64,000 bases of DNA from Acanthosoma haemorrhoidale. Lineage: Eukaryota; Arthropoda; Insecta; Hemiptera; Acanthosomatidae. Each line of letters starts with the position of its first letter. Position 1 is the stretch's first letter. The stretch spans positions 46,575,754-46,639,753 of the forward strand of contig OV884011.1 in NCBI GenBank assembly GCA_930367205.1. Direction: 5' to 3'. Position numbers and translations under genes: made by a program. Shown here one piece after another: positions 1 to 13,099 of the stretch. The notes under the pieces were generated by a model. That model worked only from the letters and a program-made list of their open reading frames with translations. It had not been told where the DNA came from and did no database searches.

Positions 1-3000
1 TTTCATTTATAATTACAAGGCGTCATTAAAACGGTAATTAATATCGTGTTCGCAACATTAGCAGTAAAAAAAAAGGTTTTCTATCATATTGAGTACGGTA
101 TCAAATTAAAGGTGACGACGTGCTCTAATATGTACATGTAATGTGAGTTAATGCTTAAGTGAATTATAATTACGTAAAGTCGTCAAAAGTGTCTCGACGA
201 CCAGATTAATAATATGTATTATGTGTTTAGACATTAAGTAGAATATTATTTTAAAAAAGTGACTAAAAGTGTTTATTGACACTTTTTTATAATTTGTATT
301 ATCATTTTTTGATTATCTAATCAACCTTCAGGTAATGTTTTCCTTTATATACTTTTGTTGAAATTCATTTTTTTTATTTTCACGAAATCAGAAACATTTT
401 AAATTGTTTACTTGTTTCCAAGGTTCCTTTTATGCATAGTACATCAGCTGAGGGAGTTTTTGAGCTCATGACCTTTATATAATGAGTAAGTTCCTCAAAT
501 CCCTACTGCATATCAGTCCCATAATATGTATCATACATATTACATAGTATAATATAATATATATATTACATCCGGTAAATATTAGTGATATAATTTCACT
601 GTACTACGTATCGGATGTTTGTGAACAAGAAAGGGAGGTTGCACTATAATAAGGTTACTATCTCATTACATTTTACTTTATCGACAGAAAAAAACTTTTT
701 TTAATGTTTTTAATTATGATAAATCACTAAATGTTCTTATCAATATTTTATATGGAGGTTACCATCGCATGAAATGCAAGGTAAAATGTTGTGTTTTGTG
801 GGAGATGCTTAAAATTCACATGAATGAACACATTGGTTGAATTTACCTAACCACACTTGGTTATTTTCAATGGATTAAATGTTGAAAAAGTTCACACATA
901 CTGTACTACAGAATCAAATTAAATAAGTATTTAGGGCGTCTTTAAAAGGCAGTGGTTAAGTGGAGCGCCCCTGAATTCACATATGCTGAAACGTACGCAA
1001 TTGTCACGTACCTTCAGACCATGCGCGTATGTGCAACAGGTAGACACATCTCCGAGAAGGCAGCATCAAGATGCAGCACCGGACGGACTCCTGCTGACAA
1101 CTGAACTACTAATGGTATTTGCTAGGCCTAGGAGAGGCGAGAGTAAGTAGTAGGCTCAAGGTAAACGGGATAGTGCAGTCTACCAACAACGGCAACTCCA
1201 GGCTCAAAACATCACACGACAGAGAAATACCGTCCCTTGTAGTTGTGTTTTCCATGTCCGATTCGTATCACCTATCCACGTGAGCAGGAAAAGTGTTTGA
1301 GTGGTGGTAAATCGTAAAATTACAGCCAAAACGACACTAATTCCACTTGTGTCGTCCGTTGCACAAAGTGATGCAATCAAGTTTTAACATTATTTATACA
1401 ACATTCCATTTTGAGAATCTTGCTAATTTTGTGAGGAATGAGTCATCAGCTTGTTGTCACCCTTCACTGTATTATGCAGTGAAGTATTGCAATACCAATA
1501 CCCTTTCTAACACTATTTATTGGTGGATCATGTCACATACACCACTCACACAAATACTACAATACATTTCAGATCCAATTGCTCATTTTTATTACCTTTG
1601 TACAGATGAAAGATGTCAGTCCAGGAACTTTAAAAGTAAAGCCTCTGCCTTGGGCTCAGTAACTTTTTTTTTTTGATACCGTTGAGAATTGTTACAAAAA
1701 AGAAAAAAAACTTATCCTGTAAATCAATATCATTACTCGAGTTAGGAATTTAGGAGGTTTTAGATGCTGACACTGAGAAGCCACAGAAAAACCTAGAGCA
1801 GCTTAAAATCCTGGAGTGTAAAATGTCACTAAATTTGATTATTTTCTTAAGCCCTTCACTGGAAAATTTTCCTCTGTACGTGTTACGGAACCAGCGAACG
1901 TTGCTTCGGGGCAGTTAAAAAAAATCTACACGAATCACATACGCTCACAAATGATGTTGAAACAAAAATGAATTAAAACAGTTGAGTTAAACAAATGAAT
2001 TAAAACAAAAATTCTGTCATATGTCATGGATGTAATTAAATAGAAAATTGAGAGTTATAATGAGGTGGATGTTAATGAGAATGAAGTTCCAGAGATTTGT
2101 GGGATTTTCGGGTGCGGATTCGAATTCAAGGAGGTTATACAGGTAAAAGGCTACTGTAAAGAAGGGATATACCAAATCGGGGTGTCCTTAAAGAGAAGTA
2201 TGTCCAGGATTGTGACACCGATACACTGTTCTTGGCAACGTTTTACGATAACAACGTTTGAGTCATACAGCGTAAAGATAAAAAAAAAAAACTATTCAAA
2301 AGCGCAGGAGAAAACCATCTCGCATCTTAATTAGATCCTTTGAGTTGAATGCTAAGAAACATTTCCTGAAAGCGCAATAAAGCCCCGTCCTTTAGAGACG
2401 ATAATAGTACGTTGCCCGGGGTTAACAACTCCGCTGACAAAGCAACTTGTTGCGGGGCCGTTATAAAATTATATTCCCCTCTGAGTTCCTTTGTCCCTTT
2501 AATGTGGCTACGACTCACTGCATTGGACCTCAGCAAATACATCTCATCCCTTTAATGTTACTGATTAGATAGAGCACAGTCCCCGGATGTGAGGCAGGTT
2601 ATGGTGATCCGTGCCTCCGCATCAACTTCAACCACTATCAAGCGGCAAATGTACAATAGCTAGATTGTACTTTTTATGATGGCATCATTGACTGTCAAGT
2701 AACTATCGGAGAATCTAAATGATCCTTAATTCGATACATGAGGATCTACTTTGTAACATGTACTCATATGCTGGTATGGAGTCGCTTATATTTTTCATGA
2801 ATGAGACGTGTTCTCAACCTAAATATTAAGTATTGGCCATTTATAATATTAGAAAAACTTATAATTACATGGACTTAACGTATTGTAGTTCAATCCTCTA
2901 ATGGGAGCGAGGAAATGGTGCAACAACTTCGCTTCAAAAGAAAGAAAGCGGGGTAGACCAAGAACAAGATGAATAGACGATGCAGATTTTGTAATTGTGA

Positions 3001-4504
3001 TGGGTGGGAATTGAGTATATGCTCGATTTGTAAAAAGTTTCACATATTTCGGGGCGAGCCATTTCATATAACGAGTTATAAACGAAGGATGGAATAAAAT
3101 TATTCTATAAGCAAATTTACTATAAACAGGCTTAACTTCATTGATGGGAAATGACCTGTCTACAAATAGGAAAAACGGGGAAAGGCTTTTTGTCGGCTTT
3201 TATTTATGGAAAAGGACAGGAATGTCTCAGGTGAGCGTCGCAGAGATAACTGTGAAGAGGGAGGAGCACTGAGAAACCACTAACCACACCACTGAGACCC
3301 GATAATCAGAGATATACTTGGAAACCTAAAAAGTAATTAGACGAAACACCGGGTTCCCCAAACAGGGGTGGGTATAACTTTCGTATAAACCCCTAAAGCT
3401 ACCTCTATGTCTATTCTGTTTCACTCCATCGTTCTGTTCTGTTTAACTGAGTGCTATTATGCCGGAAGCAGCCTTACTAAACGGAACTAACTCGGTCTAC
3501 TACTTCCTCCTGAAGCTGTAACGAGCCAAGCGACAGCCAAAAGTACACCAAAGACTTCACTTAGTGCAACATTAGATAAATATGATGTTTGAGCATACGA
3601 AATTAACCATGGAACTGTAGTATAGTATTATATAACGCCAATTCATTAGTTATTACTTATATTTCAATTTCATCTCGCATAAAAGATTCATTTCCTTTAA
3701 AGGCTAATAAATCAATCCATTATACAACAAATTTGTGGTTGAGGGCAATGGTTAAGGGGGTTTATTATTATTATTTCTCAGCCAGATATTCCTTCCAGGC
3801 ACAAATAATAAAATAAATTAATATTCATTATATTATATTCATTGATAATCATTATATCAAATCAGGAGATGGTGTCTAAGTCAAATTAGACCTACTGAAA
3901 AAGGACTTCATATTCCGTTATATAAGTTTAATTTAATGCAATAACTTGTTTATAACGGAACAAAAAACTTCTCGTCCAGGGACTTAGAGTTTATTAACAA
4001 TACTTTAAATAATATGTGTTCTAATTCCACATCAGAGTGGCGCACGATCTTAACTAAGTATCAGATTAATTCTACTTAGTGATCTATATTATATATTTAG
4101 CTCTGGTGGGACTTGTATCTATCACTCTATGGCAGTGTAGGCTATGTATCTATATATATTTCTGTTAGATTAATAGCCCATAAACTATCAAACTTGTGAT
4201 AATATGTTATTTATCCTTATGGGATCCGAGATGTTTTTGATACTCTGAACCCTAAAATCATATACTTCATGAATTCATAATTTAGAAACAATATCACTAA
4301 TATTGTGAACTTATTCATAAGATATATGAACTTATATAGCTTGTTTTGTACTCTAGGTGGACTCAACAAACTTATTAAATCCACAAGTAGGTATTTTATA
4401 TGTATTTTAGAAATGTTTGGTGATGATATCACATCTCATTAAATTTAACTTTAATCTTCCACTTCACAATTAGGGTAAATTTTTTTTGTACCTATATTAT
4501 TTTT

Positions 4505-4620
4505 ATTTCTAACTTTTTTTTTTTCTTTTTCAATGCTCTCAAACTAGAAAAATTAGGAATAAGGGAACAATAAATGGAATTTATTTGGGATAAGTGGATC
4601 CTTGTACTAGGAGGGACCTA
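4505..4620 (+). repeat. T-rich dispersed repeat, copy 1 (partner at 8009-8115)
   Basis: A run of T is followed by a core with 'gctctcaaa' and then an A-rich, purine-rich segment. It continues into a 'ctaggaggga' region. The same order recurs at 8009-8115 with many substitutions and small gaps. The class is unknown; it could be a short interspersed element or a fragment of a larger one. Confidence 0.4.
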
Positions 4621-5579
4621 TTTGAAGGATAGGTGTAGGAAATAAGGAGTGTGGGATAGCTCGGGTGAGGTGCGGGTGTTCTAGGGACGGCCTGTGGTGA
4701 GAGTCCTTCGGGGGATGTTTCTAACTTAATTAATAAAGGCCTATATACTTTGTTTTTTGTTATGCTTTATATTCTAGGAGAGCAGTTGTTAAAATAATCT
4801 ATCTACTTTAAAATGGTATAAAATTTTTTTTGACATGAGACATAAAGACAACTTTATTTTATTGTTTATGTCTTTACTTTATTTCATTTGTTAAACGAGT
4901 TCAGCCACAAAGGGCATTAAAAAAAAAAAAATGGAAACATAAAATATTGACAAAAGCGACACTAGAATATGAATATTATTGTTGGTTTTCATTTAATTTA
5001 ATTAATATTTAAAGACATAACTTTAAAGAGAATCGTGTAACATAGGAATAGACAGCGCCGTTTACATCAAGGCTGTTAAAATTTTACTTAGTCAAAATAA
5101 TTTAAAATATCCCATCGTTGGATTTACTAATATAGTTTAATAACTATTAGCTAATATATGATAGCATATGTTCATCGTATTTAAATCCTAAAGTGGGCGA
5201 ACAGATAAGTTTGAATCCATGAATATACATATAAATGTAAAAAATATATTAGTTTAATTATACTGTTAATAAACAAAAAAGGTTAAGGAACCAAGAACGA
5301 AATGGATATAAGTTTGCCTTTACGAAACAGATTTGTTAAGTTTATTAATAGTAAGTTCCATCACATGATTATGTGCTATTGTCATTATTTCTCTAATCAC
5401 CACGCTAATATTAAAGAGTCTTAATAAAAAGTTACCGATAGATAAATTTATTTGTACAAAATAAATACCCTGGGTAAGATTCTTAGCCAAATCAAAACAT
5501 TCCGGTGCAGACCAGCTTCCTGTAGTCTTGTCATTCTCGTTGATTTTTTTTTCCCTGAAACTGTCACATCAATCTTTAC

Positions 5580-5650
5580 ATTTTTTTTTTTTTTCCTTCC
5601 TAGCCCCTTTAAATTTACAGATATTTATATACAATTATAGATCCTCAATC
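5580..5650 (+). repeat. T-tract plus 'tagccccttt' repeat, copy 1 (partner at 31692-31757)
   Basis: A poly-T tract is followed by 'tagccccttt', an 'aatttacagata' phrase and 'aattatagatcctca'. The same series of phrases occurs at 31692-31757 with a few changes. The two copies are in the same orientation and about 26 kb apart. No protein or known family is evident. Confidence 0.5.
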
Positions 5651-6315
5651 TGTATCTCATCAATCTCAACATATGTAACATTTCATTTCAAGCAGTAAGA
5701 TAGATTATGTGTTATTGTTTCTGTGGAGTTGCACTATTTTCAGTAAGTATCCCTATTTCAAAACTAAAATTAAATTTCATATGCCGGAATAATAAATTTG
5801 ATACTCGTAAAGACAAATATAATACAGTAGGCAGTTGTGAACATATGAAGTTATTAATGAAATAAACATATTAGTAATCCTGAAGTTGTATGGCAACGGT
5901 GAACATTCAGAAGGGATAAAAAAGGAGACGAGCTGTCAAAACAGACAGACGGATTATACGAAAAACATAATTGAATTATACATGAAAATTTAACTCTTAA
6001 AAAGGTAAATTTGCTGGCTGAACAACTGAGATTTAATGAATTGTCTGTTCTAAATATAGGAAACTCTTCAATAAAAATGTTCAACAAAGGAAATAAAATT
6101 TACAAAAATAATTATTATGTACATTTAACACATTTTTCACAGTACTCAATGCTAATATTTATTTATGGTCGGGATTTTATTGAACAAATGTATAATTTTT
6201 TAATCTGATCTACTAAATCAGAATTACTATACAAATTACTTATTTGAGTAATTTCACCATACTTGTTATATCGATTAAGCTTTTTACATATAATATTATT
6301 AAATAATACGATAAT

Positions 6316-6326
6316 AAAAAAAAAAA
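6316..6326 (-). terminator. RNA polymerase III terminator of the tRNA-Ile gene
   Basis: An 11-base A run on the plus strand, read as T11 on the minus strand, begins four bases after the 3' end of the tRNA. A T4 or longer run this close to a tRNA 3' end is the usual Pol III stop, which supports the tRNA gene being real and transcribable. Confidence 0.85.
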
Positions 6327-6330
6327 CTAC

Positions 6331-6404
6331 TGGCCCATGAGGGGATCGAACCCGCGACCTTCGCGTTATTAGCACGACGCTCTAACCAACTGAGCTAATG
6401 GGCC
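6331..6404 (-). tRNA. tRNA-Ile (anticodon AAT)
   Basis: Read on the minus strand this 74-nt segment folds as a complete cloverleaf. The acceptor stem is GGCCCAT pairing with ATGGGCC, with discriminator A. The D arm is of the form AGCTCAGTTGGTTAGAGC, and the anticodon loop CTAATAA places AAT (read as IAU after editing) in the anticodon position. A T arm with loop TTCGATC follows. AAT decodes isoleucine AUU/AUC codons in eukaryotes. There is no intron and CCA is not encoded, as expected for a nuclear eukaryotic gene. The internal A and B boxes are intact and a T11 terminator follows. One oddity is that the T stem GCGGG faces CCCTC, leaving a C-U mismatch at pair 50:64. This is mild and does not by itself make a pseudogene. 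A tRNA-derived SINE is less likely because no tail repeat unit follows. Confidence 0.95.
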
Positions 6405-6952
6405 ACATATCCCAAAGGGGATAAAAATAAGCCCTATGGTTTCTTTTTCATTCTTATTGTGGATTTTGGGGAGTTTTATATCAAGTGAAAGATCTATGCT
6501 TAAATCCTTTTTTATTATTTAAACTTTTTTTTTTTTTTCTCCACCCCTTTTCAGTAATCACAATTGAACATTTTAATGGGAATTTTTCGTTTCTATATAT
6601 TCGTGATATAGAGTCTAACTTCCATGAAAGTGTCCGTACACTCAACACTGAGTACACTTAACAACATAATTGTGAAAGTTTTCCAATCATAAACATAGAA
6701 ATATTTTAACGATTACGAAAGGTATTATTGTTCTAAATCACAACAAACATTCCAGATACTTAATCATTGTCATTTAGCTTGGAGATTTTTTTTTTGTAAT
6801 AGCCAAGAAACACCGATCATTAACACTGTAATTGTAAGTGTCAGATTTGACTCGAGATGAATCAAGGAACAGACAAGCTAAAAGGGGGAAGAAATCTTTC
6901 TAATTTAAGATCGAAAACAAAAAGTTTATTGCACTTAATATATATATTAAGT

Positions 6953-7082
6953 TTAAGGGCTTGAAGGTCTGATATTAGGTCGGGTTTGCGACCAAGTCAA
7001 AAGAGAGCTTGTTTTCATATTGTTAGAGGACATATTTTTTGGGCGGTCCAAGATTAGAGAAATGTTCTCTTTTCACATGAGT
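6953..7082 (+). repeat. 130-bp direct repeat, left copy
   Basis: The block runs from 'ttaagggcttgaagg' to 'ttcacatgagt' and is repeated in the same orientation at 7688-7817. By eye only about three substitutions separate the copies, so this is a recent or conserved pair. Neither copy contains a reading frame of note. The arrangement (two ~130-bp repeats around ~605 bp of non-coding DNA) could be terminal repeats of a miniature LTR element or a segmental duplication. I see no clear target duplication at the outer edges, so the class stays open. Confidence 0.8.
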
Positions 7083-7687
7083 CACGAATATATATAAATA
7101 TATATATAAGATGTAAAAAATTAGCCACCCCTCTTAACCGCCATTATGGCAGCAAAACTTGAATAACTGCATAATGATTGAATAATAACAAAATATTAAA
7201 AAGAGAAAGAATGAGGGCTCTTAAGAAATAATAATGATTAACTCATACAAATCATTAATATTGTTCACATTTTTATTTTCTGAAATAAACTTTGTAATCT
7301 AGCAGTAGTGTTCCTTTTTCGTCTTTATTCAATGAGTTCACTTTCAGATTTGATATATAGGGTGTATATCTCTCCCTCTTAAAAAAAAAATGGTTTTATT
7401 AAAAAAGTACTACTTGTTCATAGTAGTCGTGGTGCTGAAAAATTCCAGGCTTACCTACAGTTGAAATGTTATGTGTAAAGCATTCCAAGAATAACTATTA
7501 CAAGAGCCTTATTAAGAGAAAGGAGATTAGGAGATAGGAGTGGTACTCAGGAAAGCCTGGTTCGTGATGACGAAGGGTGACTTTCATTAAACATGTCCAC
7601 TTTACAGTCAAGTATAGTTTACATAATTCACATTTTAAGTTGTTTTAATCTATCCTACAGAAAGTTAGAGACTCTCTGTAAGCTAGC

Positions 7688-7817
7688 TTAAGAGCTTGAA
7701 GGTCTGATATTAGGTCAGGTTTGCGACCAAGTCAAAAGAGAGCTTGTTTTCATATTGTTAGAGGACATATTTTTTGGGCGGTCAAAGATTAGAGAAATGT
7801 TCTCTTTTCACATGAGT
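7688..7817 (+). repeat. 130-bp direct repeat, right copy
   Basis: Same length and orientation as 6953-7082, with about three single-base differences and no internal gap that I can see. The inner segment 7083-7687 is AT-rich and non-coding. Confidence 0.8.
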
Positions 7818-8008
7818 AGTATAATAAGTTATAAGTACAACTTTTTCTCAAAGGTCAATCTGTAGCCGTGTTTGATTTATGGTTCAGGCTGGGATCAATT
7901 TGTTGTTGTTGGGACTGATTACGTTTTTGTTCAGAGATGTTTGACAATAGTTATATAGAGGGCATTCCTTCTGAATATGTTTCTCTATTTATGCCATTAC
8001 ATGGAGAC

Positions 8009-8115
8009 GATATTTTTTTTTTTCAAAGCTCTCAAATTTTAAAAGGAGTGGGGAAACATAAAATGGAAATTATAGGAGTGAACTTCAACCCTGATTAGGT
8101 CCTTTTACTAGGACT
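8009..8115 (+). repeat. T-rich dispersed repeat, copy 2 (partner at 4505-4620)
   Basis: A poly-T run is followed by 'gctctcaaa', an A-rich stretch, 'aaaatggaa' and a 'ccttttactaggac' phrase, in the same order as copy 1. The copies differ by many changes, indicating an old repeat. Confidence 0.4.
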
Positions 8116-8229
8116 AAATCTTTATTAGGTCAATACTACAATCAGTAATAAAAATACAAATACTACTAACAGAGGTGTATCATATCTCTAGGCAAATTTC
8201 CGTTGTTTTTTTGCCTCATACCCTAGGAA

Positions 8230-8580
8230 TTGACATTTCATATGATCCAACCAGATATTTCTTTCTGGATTGGAATACGAACACTGATGTACTCTTTGAT
8301 TAGGCAAACCCCGAAGATGCAGGAGCCCTTGGATGTGCCAAAAGAGGGGACAGTAGCTGGAAATGCCATTGCCAGGGTCTTGAGTTACATTTGGCAACCT
8401 GCTCCCAAATGGGAAGAGCGAAATAATCACCTGCCCTCATTGGACCTCGGCCACGGGCCGCTCAGTCAGTCAAAACCTACTCGTCAGTCACTGCGGCGTA
8501 GAGTCTTTTTTTCATTCCGAGCTAATTGTGTTAAGAGAATAGCGGAAAAGAGCAAAACGGTATTTGTGTTTTGTAACTAA
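8230..8580 (+). other. Unrecognised 116-codon open frame, probably not a gene
   Basis: This frame is longer than most in the window and lies in DNA slightly richer in G+C than its surroundings. The translation shows no motif, signal peptide or membrane segment that I recognise, and its C-terminal half is basic. No splice or promoter context marks it as an exon. It may be a fragment of a decayed element or a chance frame; I do not assign a function. Confidence 0.15.
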
Positions 8581-10309
8581 AAAAAAAAACAATATGTTTT
8601 TGTTGCCTAAAGGCGATAGTCTTTCGTACCGTCTGTCCTAATATATTGGTTGAATGATTAAGATTGAACCAAAATTTTACAAGTGTATTCCACAAAACTT
8701 AGAGACATGTTGATTATTTCCCATCTAAAATAAAATGTGAGGAAGTATTGAATTAAAAATGAAAAAAGTCAGACCATCTAGACTTGTCTTGACTCTGAAT
8801 CTATTTTAAGATTTAAAGTTATGATTTTTCTTCGAGGTTAAGGTCACATTTAAGGCTCAAGAACAATATTCTAAGTATTGAATAAAATAAAAATTTACAT
8901 TAATCGTTAATAAGGTTTATATTTACACAGAGTGAAATGAAATTTTTCAAAAAAGCATTTGAGCCTCTCCGAAAATCATTTATTTATTGTTACATTACCA
9001 ATCGACATTTCACCTTCTCAAGCATTCTCAGGACCTAACTTCAAACAAATTACATATAAAAAAACCATCTATACATTTATCTGAAAGATTTTTTTATAAA
9101 ATAATAAAATTGGCCACTTTCCAAAGAATAAAATAAAGACCTGTGAATGACATTGTCTTTAAATTCATTGTTCTATTCTTCCATCATAATTCATAATCAA
9201 ATTTTCGACGAAATGTAGTAAAAATTATAATAATTTACTAGCCCATGATACATTAAACCTTTTTTTAAAACTTTATTGTCCTTCATTGAAAACAATAGAA
9301 ACAAGACTACTGTGTTGAGGTAGGTTGTTTAGAATTCGTACTATTAACAATTATTTTTGTTTGCTTGAGAGAATATCCAAGATCGTTCAACAAATAAAGT
9401 GAAGTATCATTCAATTCCTGTTTACGATGACCGTGGTGAACCCCCGGTCTTTCACTTTCTAACTGTATATTTCCTATTAACTGGTCAACACCAGTGGGTC
9501 AATGTAAAGTCGAATTTATCTCAACATTGCAGGAACATACGGACAGACACATGAGCGAAAGCATGAGGACAACTGATTTAGACGTAGACCAGGAAAGCCT
9601 GACAACAGCAAGCTAGAGGAAGAGGTTGGATTCACGGCGCAGAACGGTAGACTATGCCCGCAAGACCCAGAGACCTTGCACGGGACATCCACAGCCCCGA
9701 CTTATTAAAGCTGTCAAGGATCTTCCAGTCTTATAGCTGCTTCGACCTCTACCGACTACTATAATATAATAGTCGAGTAATTATTAGCGAATTTTATTAC
9801 CGGTAATTGTTAACTATTTTAATAGCCCTATTACAATACTCGAAGGATAAGTCGTATGTATAAAATCACAAATAAAAGTAGTAATACTAAAAATAGTACA
9901 GACAATCTAGAATAAATGCTCAACTCATTTTCGATTTTAGTGATTTCTGGCTTGATTCTTGACCAGAAATTACTTTCCGATGATGATGGCTTCAAAAATG
10001 TTCACTCAGGCTCGTAGGGGAAAATGAATGGTCTACCATGGTTCCAATGTACAATGAGTTCCAAAGTATGAACATACATCTCTAAGTCTATAGATTCGGA
10101 GGCCTTTTAGGAAAAGAACTTAAAGAAGTAAAAAATATTTTATGTAGATTATATATAGGATTAAAGAGGAAACATGGTTGACTCACAGTCCAGTCATAAA
10201 AAAAATAAAGTAACAACACAAGGAATAAAAACCAAATGAAAAATATAATTTAAATGCCTATCATGTTAATTAGACCAATTAAATCACTTGGCGTCTTTAT
10301 TAATACCAT
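8581..10309. other. AT-rich intergenic DNA, nothing assigned
   Basis: Mostly A/T-rich with no supported frame. A moderately GC-richer patch at about 9520-9740 was read in several frames and gives no recognisable protein. A small hairpin (CTGGT/ACCAG) lies near 9481-9494. Confidence 0.5.
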
Positions 10310-10543
10310 ATGATATTTGCTGGGGATTTAGTTGCTAATAATTACAAAAATCCTTTAAATAGAAAAAAACCGGTTTCTATCGAGACATTTAAAATTTTGG
10401 CTAGCTTTATCAATAATTTTATCGACGCGAGTTCAATTAATAATTATGAATTGCGTCAATATTTTGGTGCTCACAGTTTTTGTGCAGCCCAAGTTATATT
10501 TGAACTAGAGGTAACCAATTTGCTACAAAGTTCCACCAGATGA
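10310..10543 (+). pseudogene. Possible tyrosine recombinase fragment (Crypton/DIRS type)
   Basis: A 77-codon frame. From about residue 10 to residue 70 it follows the pattern of the N-terminal half of the catalytic domain in eukaryotic tyrosine recombinases of Crypton or DIRS elements. It has a 'NPLNRKKPVSIETFKIL' segment, a spacer, then 'NNYELRQYF', then a hydrophobic stretch ending in 'FELEVTNL'. In the family the last part normally reads like F-AGFLR-x-x-EL-x-x-L and carries the first catalytic arginine. Here that arginine is not visible and the segment is disturbed. No C-terminal half with the H-x-x-R and Tyr motifs was found downstream. If correct, this is a dead remnant of a recombinase that would integrate DNA by site-specific strand exchange. 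The resemblance is by eye and could be accidental. Confidence 0.4.
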
Positions 10544-13099
10544 CACAAACACGTTTAAAATAATGATTAAGAGCTATTAAATAATTAATTAGAAGCGACA
10601 TTCGGCACCCCATAACTTGAAAAAATGAATAATCACTCTTGCATGATTTCACAATTTCATTTTGTACTTTAAAATTTACTTTAACCTTATACTGAGGTTG
10701 TTAACTATATATTTTTCTTTGTGTGAACAATTTCCAGCTGACCATGAATTATGAATGAACATTATCATCGTTAAAAAGATAGATTCACTATTAATCACTA
10801 GCATTCCAACCAAAGACCTTCATAGTACGAGCTAGTTTCTTCGAATGCTATATTAACACAGTTGCTACTATAAAATAAATAATTAAATTTCCAAATTAAC
10901 GTTCAGTTAGATTATTCGTATTTCTGTTTTTACATTCCAAAGATTAGGTCCTATAACACTTATTCTTAAAAAAAATATATTAACAGCTTCTATAGCAATA
11001 ACGAGCTGACAATTAAAACCCATGTCAAACCGTTTAGTAAATTCTAACCCCGAAGAAACGTGGCCTTACTAAGAGCCACCTTGATAACTATGGTTCATTT
11101 TCATGATTTCCTTGTCATGACTATCGATGGTTCTGAAGGTCTCCCTTCTTTGAACCTACACCAACTGTCTTGAGATATATTTTTTCTCGAAATATTGTTC
11201 TTCGTCATATGTAATAAAAGGTCATTTTAAGTCATACTTTCGTACCGTGACCCCCATAAATACGCGACTCGAAAATAACAGCAAATTAGACCAGGTACTT
11301 AGAAGTGATTCGTAAAATTCTCACAACAGATCTGAGTATCTATTTGTATTGAGTTCTCTTGAATAGTATTATAACAACTATGCAAATATTTGTCTTTTTT
11401 AATGTTCCTAAACAAGTTAAAAAAAGCCAGGGCGGGAAATGTGATTGAATTTTTAAAAAATATTATGGTTGGGTCCATACACGACCCTACTTCAATCTAC
11501 TATTCAATGACTGTTTGGTTCTGAAAAAAACAAGTCGATATTTTTAACCAAAAACTTTTGGGTCACTAAGCATCGCTTCTAAAAGAAAATGTGAATTATA
11601 TGCATTGTGAATTATAATTTTTTCCCAAATAAACATTGAATGCCAAGCCGAAGGGACACCTCTTTCCATAAGGAACTATTTACCTGCATACATGGTTTAA
11701 GTTTGCTACCGAAAAAAATAATACGAATTAAATTAATGCTGTATGCTTTTGGTATTTTGGTTGAGATATAATAACAGGGATTTTGAAAAAAATGTTTGGC
11801 TACGTCGCCAACGTCGCATCTCTGACATTGTGAATTATAGATGTTGAGTGAAGACTAGCTGATGTTTTTTAGACAGTTATTACAACAAAGGAGCTACGTC
11901 AGCTGAAATGGCAGTAGTGTTCCGGCCACCCTTTACAGCCAAAGTGAACCTCACAGTCGCCTCTTTTCCAAAATATTATTTTATCATCTCATTCATATCC
12001 ATTATAATGTATATTTAACAAAAATAAAACAAAATATATTCTCCAAGATTTTTTAAGTGAATTTCATAAGAGGACGAATTGGCTAGTTTTAGAACAAAAT
12101 TAGTATTGGTTCTACGAATTCTCACGTAATAAAAAATCATAAGATGATTATAAAATAATTTAAATATATCTATTTGTTTTGTTTTGTAATTTTCAGTAGA
12201 CTTATAGAAAAAAATAAGAGTCAAATGTGATATATCTCACAATTAAGGATTTACATCTGCAAAAAATGGGTTTAATGACATTTTTTTTAACCTAAGTCAC
12301 AACATACATTAAGGATTTTCAGATTGTTGAAACTCTTAGTTAGATACCCTACGTAATAGTAATTTGCTAATCAATGTTCTTGTCGTTAGGGTCATCGAGA
12401 AAACTTTCCTAGACATTCTCTCGAAAAGATAAATTTCTCTTGCTACACTTTATTTTCAATTACAGTACCCAATATGATCCTCAAACAGTACATCTTCAAA
12501 TTGTTTGTTTCATTCGACCTTTTTGACAAAAGTAGACATGGCTTATCATTGTAATTGATTCTAGCTCAAACGGGAATCACATACACGCAATACAATATTG
12601 CTTATGTATTTCAAATATGGCAATTGTAAAAAAATATGCAATACTTCGTTGAAATTTTAAAAGTATATTCCAACACAAATTATATGAAAACATTCTGGGC
12701 CATTCTGACTAAATATCGGATAAAAAAAGGAAACTTTTCCGTAATTTCCAGTTAAACATCAACACAAAAGATACAGAGCTGTGATTTTTACGTTAAGGTT
12801 GTAATGCATTCAAAGATACTCCTATAAATAATGTTTTTATTTTTTTATCATAATAATAATAAATTAATCCTTAATTGAAACATGAAGCACCCCCCGATGC
12901 TAACTTGAAAAATCTATTAAATTATGTGTTTTTCTTTTCAATTTATGGAGATGAAGTTGAAAGAAAATTTCAATGCCAGAATTTGAAGACACGTTTTTTC
13001 AGTTGGCGGAAAATTTATTTATACCCCTATGTAACTATTTGAGAAAAAAACTGGCTCCTTTTTCAGACTATTATATTTCTCTAGCAGTAGATAGGTAGT
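10544..13099. other. AT-rich intergenic DNA, nothing assigned
   Basis: No supported gene. Short open frames such as the minus-strand one near 12015-12224 are of low complexity (Ile, Phe, Tyr, Asn rich) and reflect base composition. Homopolymer runs are common. Confidence 0.5.

Larger units (their letters stand above)
1..6315. other. AT-rich intergenic DNA with old dispersed repeats
   Basis: No gene is supported here. The open frames are short, lack recognisable motifs and are no longer than chance gives in AT-rich DNA. The first ~260 bases carry phrases that recur in diverged form near 29930-30000, 33560-34110 and 43240-43640 (for example attacgtaaagtc, atcgtgttcgcaac), so they look like an old dispersed repeat. 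A somewhat GC-richer patch at about 960-1330 does not translate into anything I recognise. Two T-rich repeat fragments at 4505-4620 and 5580-5650 have partners elsewhere in the window. Confidence 0.6.
6405..8229. other. AT-rich intergenic DNA containing a 130-bp direct repeat pair
   Basis: No coding region is supported. The main structure is the pair of direct repeats listed separately at 6953-7082 and 7688-7817. Otherwise there are A/T runs, a short TA-rich stretch near 7085-7110, and the second copy of a T-rich dispersed repeat at 8009-8115. Confidence 0.6.
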
